From: Bacteroidota bacterium
GTDB taxonomy: Bacteria > Bacteroidota > Bacteroidia > UKL13-3
Length of the DNA stretch: 6,586 nucleotides
Assembly (NCBI GenBank): GCA_947460565.1
Contig: CANHJJ010000102.1
Span: 1-6,586, forward strand
Reading direction: 5' to 3'
Below, piece by piece: positions 5,566 to 6,586 of this stretch. Made by a program: the position numbers and the translations under genes. The notes beneath the pieces were generated by a model. The model did no database searches. It saw only the letters and a program-made list of their open reading frames with translations, and had not been told where the DNA came from. How positions within the stretch are numbered: position 1 is the first letter of the stretch; every line of letters starts with the position of its first letter.

Positions 5566-6586
5566 CTAGTAATTATTTAACATCATTGGCATCACCAACA
5601 TCAATACTTCTTCACCCTCATCGGTGGTTTCGGGAACCAAAACACCTGCACGATTTGGCATTGACAATTCCAAATGAACATTTGGAGAATCAATAGCAGA
5701 AAGCATTTCGCTCAAATATTTTGAGTTGAAGCCTATTTCCATATCCTCACCCACATACGTACAGGCTAATTTCTCTTGCGACTCATTTTCAAAATCCAAA
5801 TCCTCAGCGCTAATAGCTAAATCGCTACCTGCAATTTTTAAACGAATTTGGTGAGTGGTTTTATTGGATGTGATAGATACACGCTTTACAGATGAGTTAA
5901 ACTCAGCTTTGTCTATCGTCATCTTATTTGGATTGTCTGTCGGAATTACTGCTTTGTAGTCAGGATATTTTTCGTCAATCAAACGACAAATTAAACTTAC
6001 ATCTCCAAATGAGAAATAGGCATTTGATTTGTTGAAGTTGATTGTAACCTCTGTATCATTGGTTGGTAAAGCATTTTTCAAAAGGTTCAATGCTTTTTTA
6101 GGTAGAATAAAAGATTCTTCAACGCCTGGTTGCACATCATTTCTTGTATATCTTACCAAACGATTTGCATCTGTGGCAACAAAAACGATGTTTTTGTTGA
6201 ACAACTGGACGAATACGCCAGTTAAATTTAATCTTAAATCATCATTACTAGTTGCAAATACCGATTTAGCAATGGCTTTTTGCAAAACACCTGCATGTAT
6301 TTTAAACGATTTGTCACCATCCACTTCAGGGTTTTTGGGAAACTCATCTGCATTTTGAGCAGTTAACTTAAAACGACCTGTTGAATATTTAATTTCAAGT
6401 GAACCTTTTTCAACATTGATGGTAAAAGCCAATGGTTGATCGGGCAATGATTTTAAGAGTTCAATTGTAGTCTTTGAAGGAATAGCAATCGCTACATCTT
6501 CTTTTGCATCCACTTTGATGCTGGTTGTCATAGTAGTTTCTAAATCGGTTGACGAAATAGTTAGGTTACCATCTTTGATATCGAAC
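5566..6586 (-). CDS. dnaN: DNA polymerase III beta subunit (sliding clamp), N-terminus cut off
   Basis: DnaN forms a ring-shaped dimer around DNA that tethers replicative polymerase and other proteins. The frame stays open to the window edge, giving 339 visible residues; a typical 370-375-residue clamp would lack about 35 N-terminal residues here. The ATG at 6529-6531 is internal, because upstream codons continue the family sequence, including TDLE at visible residues 13-16. Other landmarks are TDANRL (138-143), equivalent to E. coli TDGHRL, LIDEKYPDYKAVIP (202-215), and the C-terminal VMPMMLNNY, whose VMPM part aligns with the E. coli tail that lines the clamp-binding-motif pocket. Three repeated clamp domains are expected; the second and third are complete here. 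The stop is TAG at 5566-5568, with a strong terminator just beyond. The promoter lies outside the window. Confidence 0.96.
   Translation of the reverse strand, partial: FDIKDGNLTISSTDLETTMTTSIKVDAKEDVAIAIPSKTTIELLKSLPDQPLAFTINVEKGSLEIKYSTGRFKLTAQNADEFPKNPEVDGDKSFKIHAGVLQKAIAKSVFATSNDDLRLNLTGVFVQLFNKNIVFVATDANRLVRYTRNDVQPGVEESFILPKKALNLLKNALPTNDTEVTINFNKSNAYFSFGDVSLICRLIDEKYPDYKAVIPTDNPNKMTIDKAEFNSSVKRVSITSNKTTHQIRLKIAGSDLAISAEDLDFENESQEKLACTYVGEDMEIGFNSKYLSEMLSAIDSPNVHLELSMPNRAGVLVPETTDEGEEVLMLVMPMMLNNY

Noticed and set aside
1..6586. tRNA, rRNA, riboswitch, CRISPR, transposase or defence-system genes
   Set aside because: None was seen on either strand. The gene content is ordinary housekeeping and nutrient-acquisition functions, so I do not claim a novel multi-gene system.

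Overview
The window looks like chromosomal DNA from a member of the phylum Bacteroidota. The supporting signs are an AT-rich composition, start codons preceded by A-rich leaders without Shine-Dalgarno sequences, promoter-like motifs of the Bacteroidota TAnnTTTG type, an S46-family dipeptidyl peptidase of the DPP7 type, and a DnaN ending in the LNNY tail I associate with this phylum. I cannot name a genus.

Layout, left to right. (1) Positions 1-98 hold the last codons of a plus-strand gene with a Lys/Glu/Ala-rich tail, followed by a terminator hairpin. (2) Positions 99-451 are a gene-free convergent spacer with a degenerate, possibly dispersed palindrome and a second terminator. (3) Positions 452-1852 (minus) encode a PitA-type low-affinity phosphate transporter. 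Its upstream region carries a well-formed Bacteroidota promoter overlapped by 11-bp-period direct repeats that look like a Pho box. (4) Positions 2025-4163 (plus) encode an exported DPP7-type dipeptidyl peptidase with an intact catalytic triad, closed by a strong 14-bp hairpin terminator. (5) Positions 4316-5022 (plus) are a two-gene unit: a 73-residue lipoprotein of unknown function and, 5 bp later, a free methionine-(R)-sulfoxide reductase (MsrC, GAF domain) that must start on a non-ATG codon. (6) Positions 5023-5565 are a second convergent gene-free spacer with a strong hairpin and an approximately 20-bp direct repeat that duplicates half of the dnaN terminator. (7) Positions 5566-6586 (minus) are dnaN, the DNA polymerase III sliding clamp, with its N-terminus cut off by the window end.

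The genes do not form one pathway. They are housekeeping and nutrient-acquisition functions: phosphate uptake, periplasmic dipeptide release, repair of oxidised free methionine, and replication. I see no CRISPR array, toxin-antitoxin pair, phage or transposase gene, or candidate for a new multi-gene system. The most interesting points are the Pho-box-like array before pit, the methionine-free MsrC with a TTG start next to an orphan lipoprotein, and the repeat structure of the two convergent spacers.
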